From Thiohalomonas sp041685045 (lineage in GTDB: Bacteria; Pseudomonadota; Gammaproteobacteria; Thiohalomonadales; Thiohalomonadaceae), in NCBI GenBank assembly GCA_041685045.1, contig JAWLGP010000002.1, positions 186,001 through 250,000 on the forward strand: 64,000 nucleotides of DNA, in the 5' to 3' direction. Positions 20,601 through 31,200 of this stretch are shown piece by piece. Position 1 is the first letter of the stretch; every line of letters starts with the position of its first letter. Both the position numbers and the translations under genes were made by a program. Below the pieces are notes generated by a model. The model had not been told where the DNA came from, searched no databases, and saw nothing but the letters and a program-made list of their open reading frames with translations.

Positions 20601-22131
20601 CAGCACCCCCCTCGAATACCGGCTGCGGCTCGATACCATCCTCACCCTCAAGGTGCTCTCGCCGTTGGACGGCACGCAATACTTCCATCAGGGCGAGCCC
20701 ATCGACCTCAACGTCAATGCACAGGTTGACGGCCTGTCCGGGCTGGAGGGGGTTGTCGTCACGGCACAGGCCATCAACGGCGCCGGCGAGGTGGTCGTCG
20801 AGGCCCCGCTGAGCGGTTCTTCCTCCCTGATGGCCGGTACACTCGAGCTGCCCGGCATCACCGCCGACTACCGTCTGTCACTTAACGCCAGCGACAGCGC
20901 CGGCAAACAACTGGCAGCGACCGCCGTCGATATTTCGGTGCTCGCTGCCCAGGACATCCCGCTCGAACTCGTCCGCCAGGAGCCGGCCAACGCTGCCGAG
21001 GGGATCGAATCCAACGTCCCCGTCGCCCTCTACTTCAACCAGCCTGTCGACACCACCCGGCTGACGGTCAAGGTCTACGAGACGGCACACGGCTACACCT
21101 ATGAAGACAGGGACCCACCGGGTACCGACGCACTGGCCGCCAAGGGTTATCAACTGGTCGAGGTACACCGCGACCACGAAGCGGTGGCCGGCGGTCTCTC
21201 CCTGCTGCCCAACAACCGCACCGTGGTCTTCTACCCCGAGCGCGAACTGGCCTACAACGCTGACATCTACGTCGATGTCAGCTATGACGGATCCAGCCTC
21301 AGCCGCACCCAGTACCACACCCGGCCGCTGCCGACCTTCATCGTCGGCGCCGTCCACGACCAACTGGGGCAGGGGATTGGCGGCCTCGAAGTGCTCATCC
21401 CCGAACTCGGGCGCACCACCGTCACCAACAAAGAAGGCGCCTTCACCTTCGGCTTCGGCGACACTGCCGCCCAGAACATCCCCGGCGGCCGCTACCGGCT
21501 GCTGGCCAATCCGGGGATGAAAGACCGCCGCTACGGCACCGCCAGCAACACCATCTCGGTGGAAGAGGGCAGGCGCAACAACCTCCCCAACTACAAGCTG
21601 CCGCTGCTGGCGCGCGATGTCCCCTTCGTGCCCGCCGCCGGCGGCGAGCACCTGGTGCTGCTGCAAGGCAACCTCAAGCTCGACCTCACCGGCGCGCAGC
21701 TGCTGTTCCCCGACGGCCGGCGAAGCGGCGACATCCACGCCCAGTTCACGAGCTTCTCGCAGCTGCCCTATGCCATCGACCCCATCGCCATGCCGCTGTG
21801 GATGTACAGCGTCCAGCCCTCGGGCCTGAGCGTATCGGGCAGCGTCGGCCTCGACTTCGCCTGCCCGCCACTCAACGGCAGCCTCGACTACGTCCCCATG
21901 GACGGCGCCTACGTGCTGCTGCTCGGCCTGCAACCCGAGGCCAGGACCATCGCACCGGTCGGAGTAGGGCAGGTGGAGAACCGCCGCATCAAGAGCGTCG
22001 GCAAGTTGCACTACCCAACGCTGGAGATGATCGGCTTTGGCCTGGCGGACGAGGCGGTACAGCCCAGCCTGAAAGCGTATGCCGAAGGGAAGATCTCGCT
22101 GCCGATGTTGTTGCTGCAACTGAGGCAGTAA
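14686..22131 (+). CDS. Giant exported protein with sixteen Ig-like repeats
   Basis: A long N-region followed by a hydrophobic stretch and AQPSFA just before GTFTVF suggests a Sec signal peptide; GTG 14731 is an alternative start. Sixteen tandem modules of about 76 residues fill nt 15150-18815. Each has a Gly-Trp motif (GWHNxx or GWNNAD) and two Cys framing a CSDALSGVASC-like segment, probably a disulphide-stabilised Ig fold. The last eight modules form a two-module, 456-bp repeat. Next come Asp-rich calcium-binding repeats (about 19084-19500), further Ig-like or cadherin-like domains, a carboxypeptidase-regulatory-like domain (about 21345) and an unrecognised C-terminal domain ending in LLQLRQ. 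It is probably a rigid surface stalk or adhesin. It lies between the PPIase genes and the RHS gene in the same direction, which suggests joint export and folding. Confidence 0.85.
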   Translation: MNGQYIEAARYALREVIGLRRIRVESLRAALLLIATLAAAQPSFAGTFTVFGKETVTRATKAPVTASFSFDVRDPSARYEIRVLNGAVSDDKGKKTQTSSARIAINGAQVIGPNYFNKNVTSIVEAVALDGANSIDITPAGQPGSYLTVDVIGYDDVPPEITAYIEPVANRYGWHNGSVVVRFECDDKTSGVAFCAEPVTLELEGENQTVTGMAVDIAGNQARTTVTVNIDLTKGLIQGAITPSPNAAGWNNSDATVSFSCSDALSGVASCSEAVLLNTESADHSVAGEVIDRADNSATTNVTVRLDKTAPQISVSPTPVANDHGWHNGPVKLHYSCSDSLSGVAACEPDQTIAGEGAAQTITGDVTDAADNSATTDITLNIDLTAPTIASTIFPAANAAGWHNQDVMVSYSCDDALSGVQQCEQAKIVTTEEANQIISGSVTDNADNGATTSLSLNIDKTAPLITTTLEPLPNAAGWHNEAVLVRFHCSDELSGIASCPEPVTLELEGGSQPVSGTAVDVAGNAASTTVSVNIDLTPGLISGTITPAPNAAGWNNADATVNFTCSDALSGVAACTDPVPVSQESASNVVTGQVVDKADNQASATATVTVKLDKSAPQISVRPTPAANSLGWQREPVTLTYTCSDSLSGIAECTPNQVIQSEGANQKYTGQAVDIANNDATTDITLNIDRTAPTIAETVTPVANAAGWHNSDVTVSYSCNDALSGVQSCADNVVITTEAASQVITGEVVDNADNPASTSVTLNIDKTAPEITTTLEPLPNEAGWHKEAVLVRFHCSDALSGIATCPEPVTLSLEGAAQEVSGTAVDVAGNSASTTVSVNIDLTPGLIAGEITPAPNAAGWNNADATVSFTCSDALSGVASCSESQSLQQEGAQQTVTGTVADTAGNSASTTLTLNIDKTAPEITTTLEPLPNEAGWHKEAVLVRFHCSDTLSGIATCPEPVTLSLEGGAQEVSGTAVDVAGNSASTTVSVNIDLTPGLISGTITPAPNAAGWSNADATVSFTCSDALSGVASCTDPQSSQQEGAQQAVTGTVIDTAGNSASTTLTLNIDKTAPEISTSLEPLPNEAGWHKEAVLVRFHCSDALSGIATCPEPVTLNLEGGAQEVSGTAVDVAGNSASTTVSVNIDLTPGLITGEITPPPNAAGWNNADATVSFTCNDALSGVASCTNSQTQQQEGAQQAVTGTVVDAAGNSASTTLTLNIDRTAPEISTSLEPLPNEAGWHKEAVLVRFHCSDTLSGIATCPEPVTLSLEGGAQEVSGTAIDVAGNSTRTTVNVNIDLTPGLISGTITPAPNAAGWNNADATVDFTCSDALSGVASCSESQSLQQEGAQQTVTGTVVDTAGNSASTALTIKIDKTAPTLSFDAPQQGSAQTVNPPPVSIKLADNLQLDGNSLVLMLNGSPVSATCQLSGDIANCTLPVYIDGNNATIEARVRDMAGNEGSAAVSFDFDNDGDGHVDAEDLFPDDATEWADMDGDGTGDNSDPDRDGDGISNDYETQTGFDPNDAQATPPDTDSDGIPNSVDPDRDGDGVANEADAFPDDPAESSDLDGDGIGDNADPDRDGDGFSNTDEQAEGTDPNNAADYPDHEPPALTVDGGLERVTDADTMDLGGTVSDSGKGVATVKIATDRYAGIDFAALLSGDRWSASVPLEVDTNLLTITATDKVGNQAAVTVNVLREDSNAVVGLTIDYPKANAILTTDSIVVRGVLRSSLPAQSMTVQVNGKSATLSATDNNTDFTFQSGKITLAEGINNILVQGTVDDQPIQRTVYVTYQPEEAQVAAPVITVLAPQNGSYLAESDFMLAGEVIAEGRLTGLAINGQAVAFSTHQAPRYPFSELQNIPDGDSSGTFTIVATDELGKQSETTVEYPIDNIAPRITLERPLNPAPQETLVVEQPYRLQGTVSDPNIASLLINDTGVSLEPLDTNGNYRFDVPLALARGEPNPLTLSASDMAGNSTPLEYRLRLDTILTLKVLSPLDGTQYFHQGEPIDLNVNAQVDGLSGLEGVVVTAQAINGAGEVVVEAPLSGSSSLMAGTLELPGITADYRLSLNASDSAGKQLAATAVDISVLAAQDIPLELVRQEPANAAEGIESNVPVALYFNQPVDTTRLTVKVYETAHGYTYEDRDPPGTDALAAKGYQLVEVHRDHEAVAGGLSLLPNNRTVVFYPERELAYNADIYVDVSYDGSSLSRTQYHTRPLPTFIVGAVHDQLGQGIGGLEVLIPELGRTTVTNKEGAFTFGFGDTAAQNIPGGRYRLLANPGMKDRRYGTASNTISVEEGRRNNLPNYKLPLLARDVPFVPAAGGEHLVLLQGNLKLDLTGAQLLFPDGRRSGDIHAQFTSFSQLPYAIDPIAMPLWMYSVQPSGLSVSGSVGLDFACPPLNGSLDYVPMDGAYVLLLGLQPEARTIAPVGVGQVENRRIKSVGKLHYPTLEMIGFGLADEAVQPSLKAYAEGKISLPMLLLQLRQ
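16995..18818 (+). repeat. Four tandem 456-bp repeats inside the Ig-repeat gene
   Basis: The codons starting gag-atc (Glu-Ile before the T/S-rich strand) recur at 16995, 17451, 17907 and 18363, exactly 456 bases apart. Each unit encodes an A module (LPNEAGWHKEAVLVRFHC) and a B module (PNAAGWNNADATVSFTC). The copies are nearly identical at the DNA level, unlike the eight diverged modules before them, so they look recently amplified or homogenised. Confidence 0.88.
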
Positions 22132-22154
22132 AAAAAGGAGACGACTCCCCCCGT

Positions 22155-22203
22155 CATCCCCGCCCCCGATAAAAAAGTTCGGGGACAGGCTCCGGCGGGG
22201 ATC
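22155..22203. repeat. Compound inverted repeat between giant gene and RHS gene
   Basis: The outer arms ATCCCCGCC (22156-22164) and GGCGGGGAT (22194-22202) enclose inner arms CCCCGA (22164-22169) and TCGGGG (22179-22184). It has the form of the dispersed CGTCATCCCCGC...GCGGGGATCCAG palindromes common in proteobacteria. It sits 23 bases after the stop codon and could stop or protect the transcript end; there is no terminal T-run, so intrinsic termination is doubtful. Confidence 0.6.
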
Positions 22204-22284
22204 CAGGGAAACGGCGCGCAGGACATCAAGCGCATCGCCGGGCGAGTAGTTACAAAAGAAAAACAAGCAGGGTGATCAGCAAAG

Positions 22285-25200
22285 ATGAAACACAAGCCAA
22301 TCGTTAGGGCCGGGATCGTCGGGGTGACCCTCGCCCTCAGCCTGATCGCCCCCGCTGGCGGCACCTCGCTGCCGCAGCTCTCATCCAAGTCCGGCGCGGT
22401 CTTTGCCCGGGAAATCGTGCGTGATGCAGACAAAAACCCCATCTTTGTCGAGTACGACGCCTCCGGTAATGAGGTGGCCACCGGAAAGACGTTCGTCGAT
22501 ACCGACAATGCGGAGTATCGGGTGATCGCCGGCAAACGCTATCGAGCCCTGGTCGCGCAGTACCAGTCCCTGAAGCAGAGCTATACCGAGAAGGGCCTGG
22601 CGCCACCGGTGCTGCTCGATAAGGCGAGTTACCTTGAAGCTACAACCACCTTTACCACGCTCAACAACGAGACCATCGAAAAGCGTGCGCTTCGCGAGGA
22701 CACCCTCACCGTCGTGCTGGCCCCCGAGGAGGCGCGCCATTCCACCGATAGCGATCACCTCCTGTTACTGCAGCTGCCCATCGACCCGAGAAACCCGATC
22801 CAGGACAACACCAACTCGGTCCTGCTCAACCAGGACGACGGGCGCATCGTCTACGAGAGCCCCCACAACATCGGCTACCGCGTCGGCTTCTATGGCCAGG
22901 GGACCACGGTCTCCGACTCGGAACGGCGCACCTACAAGGATGAGATCTTTGGCCCGCTAAAGGGCGTGCAGGTCGGCCTGGTCTCCTTTGACCGCTTCAC
23001 GCAGACCGACGAGGCGGGCAAGTACTCGATCGAGTACTACCTGCCCCCCTGTCCCGGGTTCTCCTATGAGATGAACTCGCTGGTCGCCATCTACCTCAAC
23101 TTCAAACGCTTCGACCCCCAGGGTAGTCCGACCCGCCCCTACACCCTCTACCGCTGGGGCAAGGAAACTTGTTACGGCTATGTCGCCGTGAACTACAACG
23201 GCTTCACCCTCGACCCCGAGTTTGTCAGCGGCAGCAGCGCCTCCGTCACCAAATACCTCGACTTCCCCGTCGACATCATGGTGCTCAACGGGCGTGCGGT
23301 GCTCACCAATGGTGACGTGCTCGCCAATGGTGAGGTGCTCACCAACGATAAGGCCGGCACCATCCCGCTGGGTCAGACCCGTTTCGACGGCACCCGCGCC
23401 ACCCTCAAACGCATCGCCCAACAGAGCTATGACCTCGATGGGGACGGGATAAGCGAGACCACCGCACTGGGCAAAATCGTCACCGACGCCGCCGGCAACC
23501 GGAGCTTCGTCAAGGCCGGGGAGGACGAGTCGCCCCAAGTGCAGGGCGTCTGGCTCAGCAGCCAAAGTGCCGCGCCGACCTTCGACACGACCCATACCGC
23601 CTCCACCCTCCCGGACATCACCCGCCAGCCCGACTGGAGCCCCGACTCCGAAAGCCGTGCGCTGTTGAGCCAAATCAGCGCCGCGGATTTGAGCGACACC
23701 GACCTCTACGTCTTCCGCGAATCCGATGGCTCGCTGCTCATGGAGCGCAAGGGGCTGGATGAGGACGAGCGTTACCTCGGCGTCGACGCCTCGCAAGGCA
23801 AGTTCGCCTATACCCTGCGCCTGGTGGGCAGCCGCGGCCGACTCTATGGCGGCGACGTGGACGGCGACTCGAGCGAATTCAGCCAGTGGCAGATGACCGA
23901 GGGAGTGATTGACGACTCGCCCCTATACCAGCGCGAGGCCGACCACCTGCGTCCCGGCGAGCGGGTGCGCATCATCGCCATCAACCGCGCCAGCGGCTAT
24001 CTCGGCTCGCTCAGCGTCCCGCTGCAGGCAGCGAGCAGCAGTGACTCCTTCGACCTCTCCGTCAATGTCGAGGACATCGAACTGCTTCCGCCCAACCTCA
24101 AGGTCTGGGCCGAGCGCCAGAGCCGCACCGAACTGGGCCTGACCCGTGAGGAGGTCAACCGCTATCTGGTCGGCAGCGAAGGGGCGGGGATGAGCCGCGA
24201 CCAGTTCATCGTCGTCTACTCGGAGTGGCTCGACCCGTACGGCCGGGCCTTGCCCGAAGAATTGGCCGACTACGGCTATACCGCCCGTCTCGCCCGTATC
24301 GTTTCCGAGAACACGCTCGGTGCCATCGACAAGATCGACAGCATCGCCATCAAACCGGGCAAACAGATGGCGCTTATCCGCCTGCCCGAGAGCGGAGTCG
24401 CTCCCGCCGGCCAGGCCTTGGATAAAGAGAAGCCGTACTTCGCCGGCAACGAACACTTCTACGTCCAGGTCAGCGGCAAGCCCCGCGATGCAGACTTCAG
24501 CAGCGGCGGCCAGGGCGGCATACTCAGCCACCGTCCCACCCGCTTCGTCCCCGTGCTCGCCCCGGTGTTCGATGAGGCGACCACAAACCTCGCCATCCAG
24601 ACCTGGAACCGCCTGAAAGCGAGCCAACCCGACCTCAAGCGCCCGGAGCCCATCTACCAGTGGCGCTACCGGCCCGAGTACCAGTTCAGCGTGTACGACC
24701 TGCGCATGCGCGAGATCAACCGCCAGGACGTGTTGGGACAGACGCAAAACCTCCTCACCCTCGAGCAGCCCGTGATCACCAGCTCCGACCAGGCGATCCA
24801 GATCCTCTACGACCTGACCGGACCGACTGCGGATGGCAATCCGCTGCACACCCTCGATGCCTACAGCTACGGCGAGGACAAGGAGCTGGTGTTGGCCGTC
24901 GGTGATCAGGAGATCAGCGCAACCGTTGGTGACGACGGCAACATCGTTTTCGACGATCCCAGTCAGCTTGCCGCTTTGAGCGCAGAAGATCATGTCGCCA
25001 TCAGGCTCTATGCCAACAACGATGCGGCCAACATCCTGTGGCAATGGAGTAGCCAACCCAAGCTGTTCGAGCAGGTTACCCGGCATCTGTTTGTCAAACA
25101 GGATGTCGACATCCTCAACGGCGGCGTGTGCAGCATCGGCTCCTCTTTCAAGTTTTACCTCAGTGAGGAGGCCACTGTCAGCCTGCGTTTCACGCCGCAA

Positions 25201-28200
25201 AAAAATAGCGGTGGCAAAGAGTATGTGTTGTTGGACAACACAACATTGCAGCCGGGTTCGTATACCTTCCCCGTCAGCAGCACGGAGCTGGAAACTGGCG
25301 AGTACGATGTTTTCCTCTCCGGCATCCAAATCAGCAATGGCTACCGTGAGACGGAACAGGCATCGGCCCTCTCCGAGTTGACCACCCAGGATCGGTTGCC
25401 GGTCGGGCATATGATCGTCAAGGGCGTCGACCTGTTTGACGGCCACCTTACCCGCTCAAGCCAGGACTTCTCCATGGCCGGCCGAGGGTACCCGCTGGAG
25501 TTCAGTCGCAGTTACGGCAGCAATGCCGAAGGGAAACCCGGTGTCCTGGGCGTAGGCTGGAGCCATAACTGGGATGTGCATATTTTCCACTGTTGTGGCG
25601 AATATGTCGTGGTCGGTGCTGAAGGGGGCGGGATCCGTTTTGCCGACGATGGTCAAGGCGGTTTCACGCCGAAGAAGGGCTATCACGGCACGCTGAAACG
25701 CAATGGTGCCGATTTCGACTTTTATGCCAAGGGCGGCAACCATTACCACTTCACCAAAGAACAGGGTGAAACGCGGTGGCGACTGGTTTATGTGACCGAT
25801 CCCAACGGCAACACCACCTCCCTGAGCTATGAAACCCTCGTCAATACGCGTTACCTGAGCAAGGTCGTTGACAGTTCCGGCCGGGAGTTGAATTTCAGCT
25901 ACACCCAACGCCGCTTCCCCCGCAGTCATTTCGCCGGTCGCTTTACGGTACTGGACAAGCTTACCGGTCCTGACGGGATCAGCCTCGAGTTCAGCTACGA
26001 CGATTTCGGCAATCTGATCACGGTCAGCCGTGATGCTGGCGCCAGAGTCGAACACTACACCTACAACACCGCCGATCAAGAGGCACCCTTACAAACGCGC
26101 CACAACCTCATCGGCTACACCGACCCCAACGGCGAACAGACCACCTACACCTACAACGCCAAGACCATCAGCATCGAGGACAATGCCGGGATCCGTGTGG
26201 AGATGCCGTACCGCGCCATTGTCCGCATCGAAGAGCCGACCGGTGCGACCACACGCTTCACCTACTCGGACACATTCCCCTCAGACAGCACCAGGGTCGA
26301 GGACCCCAACAGCCATACCACCACCTACGCCCTGAACCGCTACGGCAGTGCGGTACAGATCACCGATCCCGTCGGCACCACCCGCATGGAGTGGGCCGAG
26401 GATGATGTCGTCATGACCTCGCGCACCGATGCCAACGGCGTGGCCACCACCTATGACTACGACGGCAACGGTAATCTGTTGTCTGAGATCACCGGTGACT
26501 ACACCCGTAGCTACACCTATGCGAGCATCCCCGACAAGCCCTGGATCAAAAACCGCCGCGCCACCGCCACAGATCGCAACGGCCATACCACGACCCGCAC
26601 CTACGACGGCAATGGCAACCTGGTCAAGGTCACCGATGCCGAGGGGGGCGTAACCACCTACACCTACAACAGCAAGGGCGACCGGATCAGCAACAAGGAC
26701 GCCAACGGCCACACCACCACCTTCGCCTACGACGCCTACGGCAACCTGGCATCGGAAAAGGATCCACTGGGCAATACCGTGACGGCACAGTGGGACGCAC
26801 GCAGCCGCAAAATCAAAACCGCCGACGCCAACGGCAACACCACCGCCTTTGCCTACGACACCCTCGATCGGCTCACCAGCCAAACTAACGCCCTGGGTGA
26901 TGTGCACAGCTTCAGTTACGACGCACTGGGTAACAAACTCTCCGAGACCGACGAGGCCGGACGCGCCACTACTTGGCGTTATGACGGCTTGAGCCGGGTT
27001 GTCGGCCAGACCGACCCGCTCGGCCAACAACGCAGTTTCAGCTACGACGGCAATGGCAACAAGCTCAGCGAGAGCGACTGGCAGGGCAATACCACCCGGT
27101 TCAGCTACGATGCCGGCAACCGCCTGAAAAAACGCACCGAACCGCTCGGGCGTGTGACCCAATACAGCTACGATGCGCTCGGCAACCTCACCGCGCAGAC
27201 CGACGCCAACGGCCACACCACGGCCTACGCCTACGACATCCTGGGTCGGCGCATCAAAACCACCGATGCGCTGGGCGGAGTCAGCCAATCCCGCTACGAC
27301 GGCGAAAATTTGATCGCCGCGACCGACGCCAACGGCCACGTCACCCGCTACGTCTACGACAGCCTCAATCGCCGCATCGAGACGGTCGATCCCCTGGATG
27401 GCAGCACCCGGGTCGCCTACGACAAGATCGGCAACAAGATCGCCGTCACCGACGCCAACGGCCATCAGCAGCAGTTCGCCTACGACGCCGCCAACCGCCT
27501 CACCCGTCAAACCAATGCCGAGGGCGCGACCACCACTTACGGCTATGATGCCAGCGGCAACCGACTGTCCGTCACCGACGCCCTGAATCGCCTCACCCAG
27601 TACGCCTACGATCCCCTCAACCGCAAGGTGCAGGCCACCGATCCAGCCGGTTACCGCACCGCCTATGCCTATGACGAGGTGGGTAACCTCATTGGCGAAA
27701 CCTGGGCCAACGGCAACGAGGTGACCCATACCTACGATGCCCTCAACCACCTGAGCGCCAGCAAGGACAGCCTCGGCACACGGCTCAGCTACAGCTACGA
27801 CGCCAACGGCAACCGCACCGGCGAGCAGGATGCCAACGGCAACGCCGCAAGCCACCGCTACGATGCCCTCAATCGTCTCGTGCAAAGCGAACTGCCGGCC
27901 TCGCGCACGGTTGGCTACCGTTACGACACCTTAGGCAACAAAACCGCCGAGACCGATCCCAACGGCAACACCACCCATTACGACTACGACGGGTTGAACC
28001 GCCTGGTCACCCTCACCGATCCGCTCGGCAACACCCAAAACTACCGCTACGATGCGCTCGGCAACAAGACTGGCGAAACCGACGCACGCGGCAACACCAC
28101 CACCTATGTCTACGATGCCCTCAACCGTCTGATCACCGTTACCGATCCGCTCGCCCAAACCCTGAGCTACCAGTACGACGCGGTGGGCAACAAGGTAGGC

Positions 28201-31200
28201 GAGACCGACAAACGCGGCACCGAGAGCCTCTATACCTACGACGACGAAAACCGCCTGCTCACCAGCAGCAAGGACGGCACCCTGCTCGAGACCCTCGGTT
28301 ACGACGATGTAGGCAATATCGCCACACGCGAGGACGCCAACGGCCACACGACCCAATACGTCTACGATGCGCGCAACCTTTTGAGCACGCAGACCAGCGC
28401 CGAGGGGCTGGTCACCCGCCACAGCTACGATGCGATGGGCGACACCCTCGCCACCACCGACCCGGCCGGCCGCACGCACACCTGGAGCTACGACCAGCGC
28501 CGGCGCACCCTCAGCGAGACCAACGGCGCCGGGGAGGCCACCACCTACGCCTATGATGCCAACGGCAACCGTACCGCCAGGACGCGCCCGGGCAACAACA
28601 GCTGGCAGTACACCTTCGATGCGGCCGACCGCCTCAGCACGGTCACCGACCCGCTAAATGGCCAAACCGCCTACAGCTATGACGGCAACGGCAACCTCAT
28701 CGGCCAGACGGACGCCAACGGCAACAGCACCACGATCAGCTACGATGCCCTCAACCGCAAGGCCTCCACCACCTATGCCGACGGGGCAGGGGAGTCCTAC
28801 CGTTATGACGCCAACGGCAACCTCACCACCCTGACCGATGCCAAGGGTCAGGCCATTACCTACACCTACGACGCCCTCAACCGGCAGACCCAGGCCACCT
28901 ATCCCGACAGCAGTAGCGATGCCCTGCAGAGCATCGCCACCGCCTACGACGCCAACAGCAACCCCACCGGGCATACCGAGCGCTACGCCGACGGCACTGC
29001 CCGTACCACCACGCAAACCTACGACACCTATGACCGCCTCACCCAGGTCACCGACGGCTTCGGCCGCACCATCGCCTATGCCTACGACGCCAACGGCAAC
29101 CGCACCGGCCTCACCGACCCGGACGGCAACCCCACGGCCTACGCCTATGATGCCGACAACCGCCTGATCCAGGTCACCACCGCCGCCGGCACCACCACCT
29201 ACGGCTACGACGGCTCCGGGCTCATCACCCAAATCGCCAACCCCAACGCCACCCATACCCAACAGGCGCATGACGGGGCAGGGCGCCTGACCACCATCCA
29301 GCACAGCCAGGGCAGCAGTGTGCTGGCCGCCTACGCCTATACCTACGATGCCAACGGCAACCGCCTCAGCCAGAGTGAGACCCAAAACGGCGTCACCGAG
29401 CAGACGAGCTATGACTACGACAGCGCCGACCGGCTGAGCAGCGTCACTTACCCGGACAAGAACGTCAGCTACACCTACGACGCCAACTTCAACCGCACCG
29501 GCGAGCAGGCCACCGACGCCGCCGGCAATACGCTGACCCAGCTCAGCTACCGCTACAACAGCCGCAACCAGCTCACGAACATCGACGACGGCGTGGATGC
29601 CGCGCAAAGCACCACCTACCAGTACGACGCCAACGGCAACCAGACCGTGAAGAGCAAGAACGGCGTCATCACCACCTTCCTCTACGAAGCCCGCGACAAG
29701 CTCGTCAGCGTGCAGCAGGACCAGACCACCCTCGGCCAGTTCCGCTACGACTACGCCGGCATGCGCATCGAAAAGCGCGGCGCCGACGGCGTGCTGCGCT
29801 ACAGCTATGACGGCGACAGCGTCCTCACCCAGAGCGATGCCGGCGGCAACACCGTGGCCAAGTACGAATACGGCCCCGACCGCCTGCTGAGCCTCAACAA
29901 CGCCACAGAAGGGCGGCGCTACTACCACCACGACGCGCTGGGGTCGGTGGTTGCGCTCAGCGACAGCGCCGGCGCCGCCGGTGCGGCCTATCGCTACGAT
30001 GCCTGGGGCCACTACCGCGAGACCAGCGGGAAGAGTGACAACCCGTTCGGGTTTACCGGGCATGAGCGGGATGGGGAGACTGGGCTTTATTACTTTAAGG
30101 CGCGGTTTTATGACCCGGATACGGCACGCTTCCTGACCCAGGACAGCTACCTTGGGGAGGGGGAGACGCCGCCGAGTTTGCATCGGTATTTGTATGCGTA
30201 TGCGAATCCGACGGTGTATTGGGACCCGGACGGGCATTGCGCACTCGTGCCGGCTGGCCCATTCCCAGTGGCATCGCCGTGTCCTCCCGCCGCGTTTGGA
30301 GCAGAAAACTCCCTCGCATTCGGCACCGACGGTAACAAGCAGGCAGCAGCAGCTCTGGACAAAATCCTCACAAACACATGGGAGGGTTTCAAGTACGTCG
30401 CTAGCGGGCAAGTTTTCAGCAACGAAGGCGGAATAGCAGCTAATGGAGTAGTCGAAGACCACCCGGAGCGAGTTAGACCGAATTTCTCGGATATTGAACT
30501 CGGAGCTCAGCACATTAGAGAGAGCGATATTGAGCATCTTCAATCTGCTCTCGATTCAGCTAAACGCTATCAGGGCACAGGACTTGGTCTGACGTACGAA
30601 CGAGAAGCAGCAAGGATTGCAAGGCAATACGGCATAGCGTTAGAGGCAAGCCCGAATGCTCCGACTATTCTGACCACACCAAATAACGGTAGCCAGAGCG
30701 GAACAGTCCTTGAGAGTCCGGCTGACAGCGGCGTACAAATTGAACCGGTGCAGGTGGGCCGCCCCGCTGAGCCTGTTGAGCAGCGCGCTGTTCCGGGATA
30801 TGAAGGGGAGCAGCAGTCCGGGTACCGCGAGGAGTATCCTGACCACTCCGGCTTGGTTGATAATGGGCCGTACCTTAGCGTTCGAGATGGTCAAGGCAGA
30901 GACCACGTGACATACCAGGGCGTTAAAGCAGGAAAACCGTACACCGGATATGCAAGCGCCCCAAGTTCAGAAGGTCTTTCGCCGGAAGAGATAATATCCA
31001 GACGATATAGCGGAGATTTTTCGAATTTTGGTGGAGTTGCTCCGGCTCCTGTTTACGCTGGTTCAGATGCAGAGGGCAAAAACACCGCCAGAGGGCTTGA
31101 GCAGCGCCTCCATGAACACAATGTTGAGAAGTTTGGCACGGAAAATGTTGCCAATCGACAGAATCCAGTAGGGCAGCGAAATCCTAATCGTGAAAAATAT

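Noticed and set aside
28654..30543. Long antisense ORFs opposite the RHS gene and other giants
   Set aside because: They mirror the codon bias of the Asp- and Gly-rich real genes and lack ribosome-binding sites and recognisable domains.
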